From: Paenibacillus contaminans
GTDB lineage: Bacteria; Bacillota; Bacilli; Paenibacillales; NBRC-103111
DNA length: 64,000 nt
Assembly: GCF_003285015.1 (NCBI RefSeq)
Contig: NZ_QMFB01000001.1
Coordinates: 248,001 to 312,000, forward strand
Direction of reading: 5' to 3'
Of the stretch, positions 26,101 through 33,429 are shown piece by piece (position 1 is the stretch's first letter; every line of letters starts with the position of its first letter). The notes under the pieces were generated by a model. That model saw only the letters and a program-made list of their open reading frames with translations, had not been told where the DNA came from and made no database searches. A program made the translations under genes and the position numbers.

Positions 26101-26102
26101 CA

Positions 26103-26585
26103 ATGATGATTTCATTCGACAATGGAAGAGACAGATTTCAATTTCGGGCAGCAGGCATCGTCATCCATGATCGGAAGGTTCTTATGCAAAAAGCGGAAGG
26201 CGATGACGTATGGTTTATTCCCGGCGGGCGCGTGGAGTTTCATGAGACTGCCGAAAGTGCGATCGAGCGCGAGATGGCTGAAGAATTCGCAGTACGCATC
26301 CGTGCAAAAAGACTTGTCTGGATTGTAGAAAATTTTGTGTCGTTCCCCGATAGACTAGTGCATGAAATCGGCATGTTTTATCTTGTCGATTTACCTGATG
26401 GCCACCCCATTTACATAGAAGAAGACGAGTTTGCGGGTGTCGAGAACGGATTTGTCAACAAATGGATCGATATGGACGATCTCGATCATTACCGCATCGT
26501 GCCCGAGTTTGTCATACCGGAGTTGAAGGCGCTGAATTTGATCGAAGGGATCAAGCATGTCAAAAGCTACGGGGATAGAAAATAA
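26103..26585 (+). CDS. Nudix hydrolase
   Basis: The 160-residue protein carries a Nudix box at about residues 41-63, GGRVEFHETAESAIEREMAE followed by EFAV. It matches Gx5Ex7REUxEExGU except that the final Gly is Ala. The catalytic REMAEE metal ligands are intact. Nudix enzymes hydrolyse nucleoside diphosphates linked to another moiety. The substrate here cannot be told. The gene starts two bases after the GyrI-like gene and overlaps the MazG-like frame by 29 bases. Confidence 0.88.
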   Translation: MMISFDNGRDRFQFRAAGIVIHDRKVLMQKAEGDDVWFIPGGRVEFHETAESAIEREMAEEFAVRIRAKRLVWIVENFVSFPDRLVHEIGMFYLVDLPDGHPIYIEEDEFAGVENGFVNKWIDMDDLDHYRIVPEFVIPELKALNLIEGIKHVKSYGDRK

Positions 26586-26784
26586 CGAAGAAGTCGGCGA
26601 ATTATCGGAAGTTTTGAGGAAAAATAAACGGATGACGGAGCAGGACGGCATAAAAGGGACCATAGAAGAAGAGTTGTATGATGTGCTTTATTACGTACTT
26701 GCTCTTGCGAATGTGTACGGAATCGATTTGGAGAGAAGCTTCGAAATGAAAGAGGAAATAAACAGATTGAAATGGAAGAAATAG
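26557..26784 (+). CDS. short MazG-like nucleotide pyrophosphohydrolase, probably N-terminally truncated
   Basis: The 75-residue product has the MazG-like metal-binding pattern: EEVGE near residues 11-15 and EEELYDVLYYVLALAN near 37-52 (ExxE and ExxD motifs). The usual first helix of about 25-30 residues that precedes EExxE in all-alpha NTP pyrophosphatases is missing, and the frame starts inside the Nudix gene with a 29-base overlap. It could be a minimal active form or a remnant. It is the last gene before the terminator at 26858. Confidence 0.6.
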   Translation: MSKATGIENNEEVGELSEVLRKNKRMTEQDGIKGTIEEELYDVLYYVLALANVYGIDLERSFEMKEEINRLKWKK

Positions 26785-26857
26785 GTGATGGCTTGCTGGG
26801 TGAAAAGGAGCTGTCCTAGAAGGTTAGCTTCGAATGGACAATTCCCAGCATGGAAAC

Positions 26858-26905
26858 AAATGCGCTTCTAACACACTGGAAAAGTGGATGGAAGCGCATT
26901 TTTTT
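26858..26905 (+). terminator. intrinsic terminator of the sigma-factor operon
   Basis: AATGCGCTTC ending at 26868 pairs with GAAGCGCATT starting at 26891 across a 22-base loop, followed by a run of T. It lies 74 bases after the MazG-like gene and closes the unit that began with the sigma factor. Confidence 0.78.
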
Positions 26906-27002
26906 GCCGATTTGGCATTTTAAGTAATGTCAGGCGGGGCATAAAAATGGAAATGACTTTCGGGCTAGTCCGGTTCATGCCGTGCCCCGGGTCCTGGTTC
27001 TA

Positions 27003-27183
27003 GATGGAAAAACTACAGCTAAGTTTACTTGAAAAATGAAAAATCGGCATCTTGATGGAAAAACTACAGGTAATTTCGTTGATTTCATCAATAATAGCCG
27101 AATTGGATAAAATCAACTGCAGATTTTCCATCTAGTTCGTTCAGAAGCCGTGAAAGCAGCAAAATTGATGTAGATTTTCCAGT
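27003..27183. repeat. four copies of a 15-16 bp element, two direct and two inverted
   Basis: GATGGAAAAACTACAG occurs at 27003-27018 and 27054-27069. Its near reverse complement occurs at 27117-27132 (CTGCAGATTTTCCATC) and 27169-27183 (TGTAGATTTTCCAGT). The copies face each other, so the transcript could fold into one large stem, like a REP/BIME-type intergenic element. The surrounding 500-base gap (26785-27285) has a terminator at its left side and no supported gene. Confidence 0.7.
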
Positions 27184-27285
27184 TACTATAGCACGTGATG
27201 GGGAAGAAGCTCTTTTTGGGACACTCCCCTTTTGTTGAACTGTCGAAATACTCTTGGGCGGAATGTCCGACAGGCCGCGCAGCTT

Positions 27286-28812
27286 TTAGACCTCGCGGAA
27301 AACGCGGGCGATTCGCAGCGTCATCACATAGGCGAGCAAGGAGACGCAAACCGCTCCGAGCACATTAAGCGGCAATGCGGAGCCGTAACGCTGCATGAAC
27401 GCGTATGTGCCAAGTCCGCAGAACGTCATCGCGGCAGCGCCGATTCCCGCTTTCACAATCATGCGAAAATCGAGATAAAAGCCGATCGTGCTCGAGATGG
27501 AAAGGAAATTCAGCACGGTCAGCAAACAAATGCCGAACGCGAAGCCGAGTGCCACACCCTGTATGCCGAACTTGGAGCCCAATGCGAAAATGACGGCGAT
27601 TTGAAACAAGTTCGTGATAATCAAGTTCCACATGACCGTGGACGATTTGCCCAGTCCTAACAAGATTGCATGCATCGGCGCCTCGAAGTAGTAGAGGAAA
27701 AACAATGGAACCATAAGCCGCAGGATCGGCCCGGCTTCCGGCGCGCGGTATAGCACGGTCGCGAGCGGAATGGCCCAGACGTATAGGATGATCGTGCAAG
27801 GCACCCCGACAAATAATGCGATCCGCATCGCAATATCCATTCGGCGGTGCATGAGTCTGCTGTTGCTGCTCGCCGACGCCTCGCTAATGGCAGGAATAAG
27901 CGCCGTCGAAAGCGACTGCGTAAAGAAGCTAGGCAAGAATAGTAAAGGAAGTACGTATCCGGTCAATAAACCGAAGCTTTTGGTCGCTTCCGCTGCTGAA
28001 CTGACCCCGGAAAGCAATAAACTGTGAGTGACCAGCATCGGGAGAAAGGCGCGGAACAGGGAGTGGACGAAGCCGCTTCCCGTAAGCGGTAAACCTAGAT
28101 GCAATAAATCGCGCATGGTGGGATAAAATTTTTCATCGCTCTGTACGCGCGGCGGAACGGTTCCGGATTTTGTTTTGCGGTACCATGAAAATCTTAAAAA
28201 TAAATACAGAAGGCCCGCGCCTTCGCCGATGACGACGCTGATCATAGCGCCTGCGGTCGCATATTCGACGCCGTACGGCAGCAGCCACTGCACCAGGCCG
28301 ATTACGAATCCGATCTGCACCAGCGTTTCGATAATATCGGAAAAAGCGAGCGGGTTCATATTTTGCTTGCCGCGGAAATAACCCCGTAAAACAGCCGTGA
28401 TCGCCACAAGCGGAATGATCGGCGTCAAGGCAAGCATTGCGTAGTATGCTCTTTGATCGGGTAAAAACACCGCCGCGATCCATTTGGAAGCGAGCAGCGC
28501 AAATGTAGTTAGTACGACGCTAAGTACGCCCGTTATCGTGAGCGAAACGACCAAAATTTTTCTGACGCGCGCCGGATTGTTTTGTGTCTCCGCCTCCGAC
28601 ACAAGCTTGGAAATGGCTGCAGGCAGCCCGAGCTCGGTCAGCGTAATGAATAAAGGCAGAAGCGGGTGGGCGGTCATAAGCAGTCCGATGCCTTCTTTGC
28701 CAAGCATTCGGGCCAACAAGATGCCGTTTATAAACCCCAGCGCCCTAGTGAAAAAGGCAGCCGAAGTTAAAACGACCGTTCCCCGGATAAAGGATTGCTT
28801 GCGCATTTCCAT
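27286..28812 (-). CDS. SpoVB-family polysaccharide/lipid flippase (MVF/MOP superfamily)
   Basis: This membrane protein of about 508 residues has about 14 hydrophobic segments. Its N-terminus, SFIRGTVVLTSAAFFTRALG and then ARMLGKEGIGLL, and the LTELGLPAAISKLVSEAE stretch match the SpoVB/YtgP branch of MOP-superfamily exporters. SpoVB-like proteins flip lipid-linked precursors and in Bacillus are needed for spore cortex synthesis; several paralogues per genome are usual, so the sporulation role is not certain here. The ATG at 28812 was chosen because GGAG precedes it at nine bases; ATGs at 28827 and 28806 are alternatives. It is probably transcribed alone. Confidence 0.85.
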   Translation of the reverse strand: MEMRKQSFIRGTVVLTSAAFFTRALGFINGILLARMLGKEGIGLLMTAHPLLPLFITLTELGLPAAISKLVSEAETQNNPARVRKILVVSLTITGVLSVVLTTFALLASKWIAAVFLPDQRAYYAMLALTPIIPLVAITAVLRGYFRGKQNMNPLAFSDIIETLVQIGFVIGLVQWLLPYGVEYATAGAMISVVIGEGAGLLYLFLRFSWYRKTKSGTVPPRVQSDEKFYPTMRDLLHLGLPLTGSGFVHSLFRAFLPMLVTHSLLLSGVSSAAEATKSFGLLTGYVLPLLFLPSFFTQSLSTALIPAISEASASSNSRLMHRRMDIAMRIALFVGVPCTIILYVWAIPLATVLYRAPEAGPILRLMVPLFFLYYFEAPMHAILLGLGKSSTVMWNLIITNLFQIAVIFALGSKFGIQGVALGFAFGICLLTVLNFLSISSTIGFYLDFRMIVKAGIGAAAMTFCGLGTYAFMQRYGSALPLNVLGAVCVSLLAYVMTLRIARVFREV

Positions 28813-29007
28813 GAGTTCCATCTCCATCCTGAAATTTGCCGATATAAAAGGATATTCGCAAAAATGAAATACATGCGGCCGAGCCTTAGGATTACCAGCT
28901 GCGGAATAAAGCTGCGATCCGAATCAGATGCAGGTTATGCCGGTTGCGAGATTATTTTTTTCTGCAGAATCGGGAAGTGTTATGGACATGGAGGCGCTCA
29001 CGGAAAA

Positions 29008-29043
29008 TAAAAAAAGACCGGTCGGGGAAACCCCTACGGTCCT
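29008..29043 (-). terminator. intrinsic terminator of the small membrane protein gene
   Basis: On the minus strand, GGACCGTAGGGG pairs with CCCCGACCGGTC around a TTT loop and is followed by a run of seven T. It lies 25 bases beyond the stop of the 95-residue membrane protein gene. Confidence 0.82.
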
Positions 29044-29067
29044 TGGCTATTTAGCGAATGGAGAGAA

Positions 29068-29355
29068 TTACAATTTGTTTTTTAAATCGTACACATATTT
29101 GAGGGCAACGCCGAACGCGCCGATATAATAACCTGTCAATACCAGAAAGCCGGTGGAGTCAAGATACATGAGATTGGCCAGAAGGAACAGAGGCAAGACG
29201 TAATGTAACAGATCTTTCAGGTAGTTCAGAATCAACGCGCTCGAGAAATTGCCGGCTTTAAGCGACTTATAAAGGCCGAGCAAGAAGTCGAGTGCCATGA
29301 GTCCGAGTACGACATACATAGAGTAAAGCATCCAGTCTGTGAGCGTAAATGTCAT
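29068..29355 (-). CDS. small integral membrane protein, holin-like in size and layout
   Basis: A 95-residue protein with about three hydrophobic segments (roughly 9-29, 45-63 and 67-87), separated by a short charged loop GLYKSLKAGN and ending in a basic tail YVYDLKNKL. Size and topology resemble phage-type holin family proteins that occur as chromosomal genes in Bacillales, but no defining motif is visible. The ATG lies behind an excellent ribosome site, GGGAGGTGATG. It is a single-gene unit with its own terminator. The function is unknown. Confidence 0.65.
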   Translation of the reverse strand: MTFTLTDWMLYSMYVVLGLMALDFLLGLYKSLKAGNFSSALILNYLKDLLHYVLPLFLLANLMYLDSTGFLVLTGYYIGAFGVALKYVYDLKNKL

Positions 29356-29553
29356 TTTGCATCACCTCCCTGCAGGAGGACTCTTACGTAATACATCATA
29401 TGGCGTTCGGTCGAAGTTTGTACTAGGACAATGCAACCAATTTGCTGCTTTTGTTCAGAATGACAGGTTTGCCTAACCATGTCTTGATTCCGTACATCTG
29501 AAAACGCGACACGAACAATCGGATTTACGATATTGTTTTCTTTGAAAATAGTG

Positions 29554-29584
29554 TTGACTTTGACGTTACGGAAAGGTGTAACCT
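29554..29584 (+). promoter_or_regulatory. MerR-type promoter with 19-bp spacer
   Basis: TTGACT (-35, 29554-29559) and TAACCT (-10, 29579-29584) are separated by 19 bases instead of 17. The spacer and -10 region contain the dyad GTTAC...GTAAC. Long spacers with an internal dyad are the signature of promoters activated by MerR-family regulators. It lies just upstream of the MerR gene, so autoregulation is likely. Confidence 0.7.
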
Positions 29585-29606
29585 AAATGTGTCAGGAGGC
29601 GAAGAC

Positions 29607-30371
29607 ATGGAATACACCGTACAGAAGCTGGGGCGATTGGCGGGCGTGAGTACCAGAACGCTTCGGTATTACGATGAGATCGGCATTCTGAAGCCGGCAA
29701 GAACGAGCTCGTCGGGGTACCGGATTTACGGTCAAGCGGAGGTAAGCATGCTGCAGCAAATATTGTTTTACAGAGAACTCGGGATCAGCTTGGACAACAT
29801 CAAAAATATTGTCAGCGCCCCAAACTTTGACGGAGCCGGAGCTCTGCTGGAGCATCGCGAACAACTCCTCGACAAACGAAAGCAGTTGGACCTGCTTATT
29901 GCCAATGTGGAAAAAACGATAGCCGAGAGCGAAGGGAGAATTACGATGACCGATAAAGAAAAATTCGAAGGATTCAAGCAAAAAATGATCGACGATAACG
30001 AGAAAAAATACGGCAAGGAAATACGCGGGAAATACGGCGACCAAACGGTGGACGAATCGAATGCCAAGCTGAAAAACATGTCGAAAGAAGAGCATGAAGA
30101 GGTAACGCGTTTGGCTGACGAAGTAATCGCCGCGTTATCCGAAGCATATGCAACAGGTGATCCTGCCGGCGAACTTGCACAGAAAGCAGCGGATCTGCAT
30201 AAGCAATGGCTGACGTTTTACTGGAGCCAATACACGAAGGAAGCTCATGCGGGTCTTGCGCAAATGTATGTGGATGACGAAAGATTCCGGTCCTATTATG
30301 ACGCTAAACAGCCGGGGACGGCACAGTTTCTGAGAGATGCCATCCACATTTATACGGGTGCAAAAAAATAA
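29607..30371 (+). CDS. MerR-family regulator with TipAS-like ligand domain
   Basis: The 254-residue protein has an N-terminal MerR DNA-binding domain (YTVQKLGRLAGVSTRTLRYY, then GYRIYGQAEVSMLQQILFYR), a dimerisation coiled coil (about 75-112) and a C-terminal domain of about 140 residues starting near KEKFEGFKQKMIDDNEKKYG. This last part is the TipA 'antibiotic recognition' fold, which binds thiopeptides or other drugs (HKQWLTFYWSQYTKEAHAGL, DERFRSYYD). Start ATG 29607 is behind CAGGAGG; the GTG at 29589 overlaps the ribosome site. Its promoter has the 19-bp spacer expected for MerR control. No obvious efflux gene is adjacent. Confidence 0.9.
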   Translation: MEYTVQKLGRLAGVSTRTLRYYDEIGILKPARTSSSGYRIYGQAEVSMLQQILFYRELGISLDNIKNIVSAPNFDGAGALLEHREQLLDKRKQLDLLIANVEKTIAESEGRITMTDKEKFEGFKQKMIDDNEKKYGKEIRGKYGDQTVDESNAKLKNMSKEEHEEVTRLADEVIAALSEAYATGDPAGELAQKAADLHKQWLTFYWSQYTKEAHAGLAQMYVDDERFRSYYDAKQPGTAQFLRDAIHIYTGAKK

Positions 30372-30385
30372 TTCGATGTTTGCCG

Positions 30386-30426
30386 AAGCCGATTGGAGCC
30401 CGTTGACGGGGCCAATCGGCTTTTTT
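30386..30426 (+). terminator. intrinsic terminator of the MerR gene
   Basis: GCCGATTGG (30388-30396) pairs with CCAATCGGC (30412-30420), followed by six T. Confidence 0.87.
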
Positions 30427-30740
30427 GCAACAAAAGCGTTTATTTTACAATTGGTCGATTACCGAATGAAAATCATGAAAATCATTAGAGGAAGATAAAA
30501 ATGAAATGAAAATGAAAAATTACATACATCGAATGTTAAAGCGGGATTGTAATGGAACGTAACCAACAGTAGTATACCCTGAAAACAAAAAAAAGGGATT
30601 GTTTCGAATGGGGAAAATATGTATAATTATTACATTTATGTGCGATGGAATGAACGCTGCGAATGCATTTGCAGATTTGCCGGATTGTGTCGAATGGCGG
30701 ACTTTTATAAATAATTTGACTGATAAATGGAATTGCGGCG
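30427..30740. other. AT-rich intergenic region with one doubtful 53-codon frame
   Basis: Between the MerR terminator and the IclR promoter I see A-rich sequence with repeated ATGAAAAT-like stretches (30474-30530). A small frame starts at ATG 30608 (MGKICIIITFMCDGMNAANA...) behind AAGGGATTG and ends at 30769. It overlaps the IclR promoter and encodes nothing recognisable, so it is not called as a gene. Confidence 0.3.
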
Positions 30741-30770
30741 TAGACAGGTTCTCGTCGGATAATGTATAGT
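30741..30770 (+). promoter_or_regulatory. sigma-A-type promoter of the IclR gene
   Basis: TAGACA (30741-30746) and TATAGT (30765-30770) are separated by 18 bases, about 40 bases before the IclR start codon. Confidence 0.55.
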
Positions 30771-30812
30771 GGTCTCATCATGCAATGGAGCAATCGGGAG
30801 GAATGTGCGAAA

Positions 30813-31583
30813 ATGGCCAATCATTCGCCGAGGGTGAAATCTGCGGATCGGGTAATGGAAATATTGGAGCTGTTTACCAGCGAGCGAGAAGAATACAGCT
30901 TGTCTGAGATTTCCAAGATATTGGAAATGCCGCCCAGCAGCACTTATCTGATTTTGCAGAATATGCTTTCACGCGAATTTCTTGAAACCGATAAGTCTGG
31001 CAAAATGTTCAGCATCGGGAACAAAATATTCGAAATCCGTAATAAATATATGAGAAATACCGGATTGACGATGGAATTCGAGAAAGTAGGGCAAAAGATT
31101 GCCGAGGACTTGAACGAAGGAGTCATGCTCGGCATTCGGGGCGGCGACCAGTTGGTTTATCTTTCCCAGAAAAATCCGCCTGATCCGCGTCGTTTTGCAA
31201 TTCAACTGGCTCAAACGCTGCCTTTGTACGCCTCTGCGTCGGGCAAAATGATTTTAAGCAGCTATCCTGAAGCGGTAATCAAGAAAATTTACCCGAATGA
31301 GGAGTTGCAGCCATTGACAGGAAAAACGATTCGAACGGTTACGGAATTGCTGCGCGAGCTGGAGACGATACGCATTGAAGGAGCTGCATACAACAGGGGC
31401 GAGTCCGTCGAAGGGGTGAGCTGCGTTTCCGGCCCGATTTACAACCTTGCCGGCAGCGTTATCGCTTCGATCAGCGTTTCGATTCCCGATTTCCGCAAGA
31501 CGGAAGAAGTATGGGCAAAAGCGAAGGAGCTTGTTTTGCAAGGAAGCAAAGAGTTGAGTTATCGCGTATACGGACATAATTAG
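30813..31583 (+). CDS. IclR-family transcriptional regulator
   Basis: A 256-residue protein with an N-terminal winged helix-turn-helix (SADRVMEILELFTSEREEYS, then LSEISKILEMPPSSTYLILQ) and a C-terminal IclR effector domain with YASASGKMIL, AYNRGESVEGVSCVSGPIYN and VIASISVSIP. Such regulators usually repress catabolic genes until a small carboxylic or related ligand binds. ATG 30813 follows GGGAGGA; upstream in-frame codons lack a site. The gene lies directly upstream of, and on the same strand as, the ABC transporter and amidohydrolase operon, which is its likely target. It has its own promoter and terminator. Confidence 0.9.
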   Translation: MANHSPRVKSADRVMEILELFTSEREEYSLSEISKILEMPPSSTYLILQNMLSREFLETDKSGKMFSIGNKIFEIRNKYMRNTGLTMEFEKVGQKIAEDLNEGVMLGIRGGDQLVYLSQKNPPDPRRFAIQLAQTLPLYASASGKMILSSYPEAVIKKIYPNEELQPLTGKTIRTVTELLRELETIRIEGAAYNRGESVEGVSCVSGPIYNLAGSVIASISVSIPDFRKTEEVWAKAKELVLQGSKELSYRVYGHN

Positions 31584-31595
31584 TTTTTTTTGGCA

Positions 31596-31628
31596 AGCCG
31601 GTGTGGGCAAATACATCGGCTTTTTATT
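31596..31628 (+). terminator. intrinsic terminator of the IclR gene
   Basis: AGCCGGTGT (31596-31604) pairs with ACATCGGCT (31613-31621), followed by TTTTTATTT. It insulates the IclR gene from the transporter operon. Confidence 0.8.
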
Positions 31629-31701
31629 TACCGAAAAAGCTCGAAATCTCCCGAAAAACATTCATGTATATAAAAAATATTCACATACTGAAAAAAATAT
31701 C

Positions 31702-31739
31702 TAGACAACGACGGTTCGACAAGTTACTATGTGGGTAAC
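31702..31739 (+). promoter_or_regulatory. promoter of the transporter operon with dyad over the -10 box
   Basis: TAGACA (31702-31707) and TACTAT (31725-31730) are spaced by 17 bases. GTTAC (31723-31727) and GTAAC (31735-31739) form an inverted repeat spanning the -10 box and start point, a position expected for a repressor site, possibly that of the IclR protein encoded next door. Confidence 0.55.
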
Positions 31740-31815
31740 AACAAGTTGCTAAGACATCTGAAGAGTGAATGAATGAGGGGTGCTTTACAAGAAGTAAGGT
31801 ATCACAGTCAGTCAA

Positions 31816-31854
31816 AGTGTTGTATGCGTTTCCAAGCAGTGTTGTATGCGTTTT
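31816..31854 (+). repeat. 16-bp direct repeat in the transporter operon leader
   Basis: AGTGTTGTATGCGTTT occurs at 31816 and again at 31838, 22 bases apart, just ahead of the ribosome site of the solute-binding protein gene. It could be a tandem duplication or a two-site recognition element in DNA or mRNA. Confidence 0.6.
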
Positions 31855-31876
31855 CAAAAAGAGGAGGAGAACACAG

Positions 31877-33352
31877 ATGAAGAAAACAGCAAAGTCGGTC
31901 GCGGGTCTTATGGCAGCAGTATTACCAATGGCAGCAGTAATCGGTTGTTCGGGCGGCGGTAGTGGTTCATCATCTCCATCACCTACGAAAGCGGCTAGCG
32001 CGGCGCCAAGCTCCGCACCTAGCGACAACAAGAGCGATGTCTATCCAGAGAACGGGCTTTCCAAGACGGAAAAAGTAACGATCAAGTGGGGGTATTGGGA
32101 GAACGGGTACGGCCGTGAGTGGGCGGACAACGCCATCAAGAAATTTACGGCAAAATATCCTAACGTCAAGTTCGAAGTAACCTCTTCCCCGGTTATTCGA
32201 GATCTTATTGGAACGAAGATGGCGGCAAAAAACGACAACGATATGTTCGACATCATCTCGCCGTCGTTTAACGGCGACGCGGGAACGATTGCCCAGAAGG
32301 AAGGTTTGTTCGAAGAACTGACGGATCTTTGGGAGCGTGAAGTTCCGGATAAGAAGGGCGTTAAGCTGAAGGATGTCGTTCTGCCGAACACGATGGAATA
32401 TTCGGCGAAAATCGACGGGAAGTTTTATCAGATCCCGATGGGCGCGTACGCACTCGGATTATTCTATGACAAGACGCTCTTCGAAAAGAACGGCTGGAAT
32501 CAAAATCCGAAAACATGGGATGAGTTCAAGAAGCTGGTGTCGGATATTAAAGCCAAAGGCATCATTCCGATTACGTATCCAGGCGTTTACCCGGATTACA
32601 TCTACTTCGGATTCCGAATCAAAATGTTTGAAATGGCCGAGAAGAAAGGGACGCTTGACCAATTTACGAAAGATTACAGATCGTTCAAACAGCCTTTCTA
32701 CACATCGACGGAATATAAGGAAATGTGGAATAGAATTACGGAATTGGGCAAGATGGGAGCTTACCCGGACGGCGTAGCGGCGATTAACCATACGCAATCG
32801 CAAATGCAGCTGCTGCAAGGCAAGGCGGCAATGGCGGCAACCGGCGACTGGGTGGAGAACGAGATGAAGGATTCGATTCCGGACGGCTTTAAATGGGGCT
32901 TCATGTCGATTCCTTTCGGCGATTCGCCGAACGACAAAATCTGGATCGAAAACGGAATTGGCGCAGGCAGCATGATGATCTGGAAGAACAAGCCTGAAAA
33001 CGTCAAGAAATGGGCGAAAGAATTCAACTTGTTCTTGATGACGAACGAAATCCAAGCGTTCAACGGCAAATTCGGCATTTCGCCGATCCGTAAAGACTTC
33101 GCCGACGATCCGAAAAACTTGGAGCAGCTACAATCGGCGCCAAGAGCGGTGCTGGAATTCGCTAAAAACAACAAATCGCAATACGGCACAACCGTACAAG
33201 ACGTAAGCTTCTCTCATCCGTCTGCGGCGAGAGCGACGAAATTGCTCCAGGACTCGATTATCGATATGGCTACCGGCAAGAAAGATTCGGGAGCGGTGCT
33301 TGAAGAAGCGGAAAAGCTCTTGAAAGAAGCGATCGACTCAACAAAGAAATAA
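31877..33352 (+). CDS. extracellular solute-binding lipoprotein (family 1) of an ABC importer
   Basis: The 491-residue product has a lipoprotein signal with the lipobox VIGC (Cys 24), a Ser/Pro/Ala-rich linker, then a family 1 substrate-binding fold: VTIKWGYWENGYGREWADNA, NDMFDIISPS, YALGLFYDKTLFEKNGW, WDEFKKLVSDIKAKG and QLLQGKAAMAATGDW. It captures a solute, usually a sugar-like compound, outside the membrane and passes it to the two permeases downstream. ATG 31877 follows AGAGGAGGAGA. No ATPase gene lies in the operon, so a shared MsmK-like ATPase probably energises it. The downstream enzymes suggest an amide- or lactam-containing substrate rather than a plain sugar. Confidence 0.88.
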   Translation: MKKTAKSVAGLMAAVLPMAAVIGCSGGGSGSSSPSPTKAASAAPSSAPSDNKSDVYPENGLSKTEKVTIKWGYWENGYGREWADNAIKKFTAKYPNVKFEVTSSPVIRDLIGTKMAAKNDNDMFDIISPSFNGDAGTIAQKEGLFEELTDLWEREVPDKKGVKLKDVVLPNTMEYSAKIDGKFYQIPMGAYALGLFYDKTLFEKNGWNQNPKTWDEFKKLVSDIKAKGIIPITYPGVYPDYIYFGFRIKMFEMAEKKGTLDQFTKDYRSFKQPFYTSTEYKEMWNRITELGKMGAYPDGVAAINHTQSQMQLLQGKAAMAATGDWVENEMKDSIPDGFKWGFMSIPFGDSPNDKIWIENGIGAGSMMIWKNKPENVKKWAKEFNLFLMTNEIQAFNGKFGISPIRKDFADDPKNLEQLQSAPRAVLEFAKNNKSQYGTTVQDVSFSHPSAARATKLLQDSIIDMATGKKDSGAVLEEAEKLLKEAIDSTKK

Positions 33353-33368
33353 GGTAAGATAGCATGCG

Positions 33369-33392
33369 GAGGGAAGGTATGCGCCTTCCCTC
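33369..33392 (+). promoter_or_regulatory. hairpin between solute-binding protein and permease genes
   Basis: GAGGGAAGG (33369-33377) pairs perfectly with CCTTCCCTC (33384-33392) around a six-base loop, with no T-run. Such hairpins after binding-protein genes commonly protect the upstream mRNA and lower expression of the permeases. Confidence 0.6.
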
Positions 33393-33429
33393 TTGCATAT
33401 ATCCCGTCAGGGTGAAGGGAGGACATTAC

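Noticed and set aside
30470-30500. ATGAAAATCATGAAAATCATT as a possible Fur box
   Set aside because: The halves are direct rather than inverted repeats, so they do not fit the Fur dyad.
30608-30769. 53-codon small frame with AAGGGATT upstream
   Set aside because: It overlaps the predicted IclR promoter and has no family match. It is mentioned only as a doubtful frame.
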